Positions 7,435-7,495 of a stretch of 7,495 nt of DNA are shown here, one piece after another. Origin of the DNA: Acidobacteriota bacterium (lineage in GTDB: Bacteria > Acidobacteriota > Vicinamibacteria > Vicinamibacterales > Vicinamibacteraceae); assembly GCA_023427865.1 (NCBI GenBank), contig JAEYZV010000022.1:1-7495 (forward strand). Reading direction: 5' to 3'. How positions within the stretch are numbered: the stretch's first letter is position 1; each line of letters begins with the position of its first letter. Both the position numbers and the translations under genes were made by a program. Under the pieces are notes generated by a model. The model saw only the letters and a list, made by a program, of their open reading frames with translations, was not told the DNA's origin and searched no databases.

Positions 7435-7460
7435 GGCCGGCTGGGACAGCCGGCCCTACC
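7435..7460 (-). repeat. REP-like GGTAGGG hairpin element, inverted, after ilvN
   Basis: On the minus strand the element reads GGTAGGG (7460-7454), arm CCGGCTG, loop TCC, arm CAGCCGG, then CC. Extended, GGCCGGCTG (7435-7443) and CAGCCGGCC (7447-7455) form a perfect 9 bp stem with a 3 nt loop. Head, arm length, loop length and total length (26 bp) are the same as in the third unit of the array before ilvB, but the stem sequence differs. It lies 10 nt after the ilvN stop. No T-run follows on either strand, so it is not a standard terminator, though it may mark the 3' end of the transcript. Confidence 0.75.
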
Positions 7461-7495
7461 AACTCAGGCTGGAGGTGGAAGCCGACGGCCGTTCT

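Noticed and set aside
7187..7495. A minus-strand frame running from the right edge through the ilvN 3' end
   Set aside because: It reads through the repeat element and then antisense to ilvN, with no motif. It is best explained as a shadow frame.

Overview
The window is GC-rich chromosomal DNA (about two thirds G+C by eye, strong G/C bias at third codon positions) carrying housekeeping genes. Gene content, sparse Shine-Dalgarno (SD) sites and GC-rich GTAG-type intergenic palindromes suggest an Acidobacteriota-like bacterium, possibly Vicinamibacteria. That placement is inference from general familiarity, not from a marker gene.

The left part (1-2127) is on the minus strand and reads, in transcription order, gamma-class carbonic anhydrase-like protein, hisS (histidyl-tRNA synthetase), then aspS (aspartyl-tRNA synthetase), of which only the first 36 codons are inside the window. 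The first two genes are 13 nt apart. hisS and aspS are separated by 89 nt that hold a 7-8 bp tandem repeat. A perfect TATAAT on the minus strand lies 9 nt before the carbonic anhydrase ATG, implying an almost leaderless mRNA.

The gap at 2128-2407 separates two divergent transcription units. It holds a REP-like palindrome, other short GC-rich inverted repeats, and an abrupt AT-rich patch just before pheA.

The right part (2408-7424) is a plus-strand amino-acid biosynthesis cluster: pheA (prephenate or arogenate dehydratase with an ACT domain), ilvD (dihydroxyacid dehydratase), ilvB and ilvN (acetolactate synthase large and small subunits). pheA/ilvD and ilvB/ilvN each overlap by an ATGA, so the pairs are probably translationally coupled. 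IlvBN makes the acetohydroxyacids. IlvC, not seen here, would reduce them, and IlvD dehydrates the products to the 2-keto acid precursors of valine, leucine and isoleucine. PheA supplies phenylpyruvate or phenylalanine. Both PheA and IlvN carry ACT domains of the kind used for end-product feedback.

The most unusual content is between genes. A family of about 26 bp elements begins GGTAGGG and continues into a short hairpin. Copies lie at the ilvD stop codon, as a three-copy array before ilvB, and inverted after ilvN. Two versions have different stem sequences, but pairing, loop length and total length are the same. This is the layout of GTAG-type REP sequences mobilised by RAYT transposases in other bacteria. 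No RAYT gene, phage, CRISPR array, tRNA or rRNA was found. The protein-coding genes are ordinary, and I see no undescribed multi-gene system.
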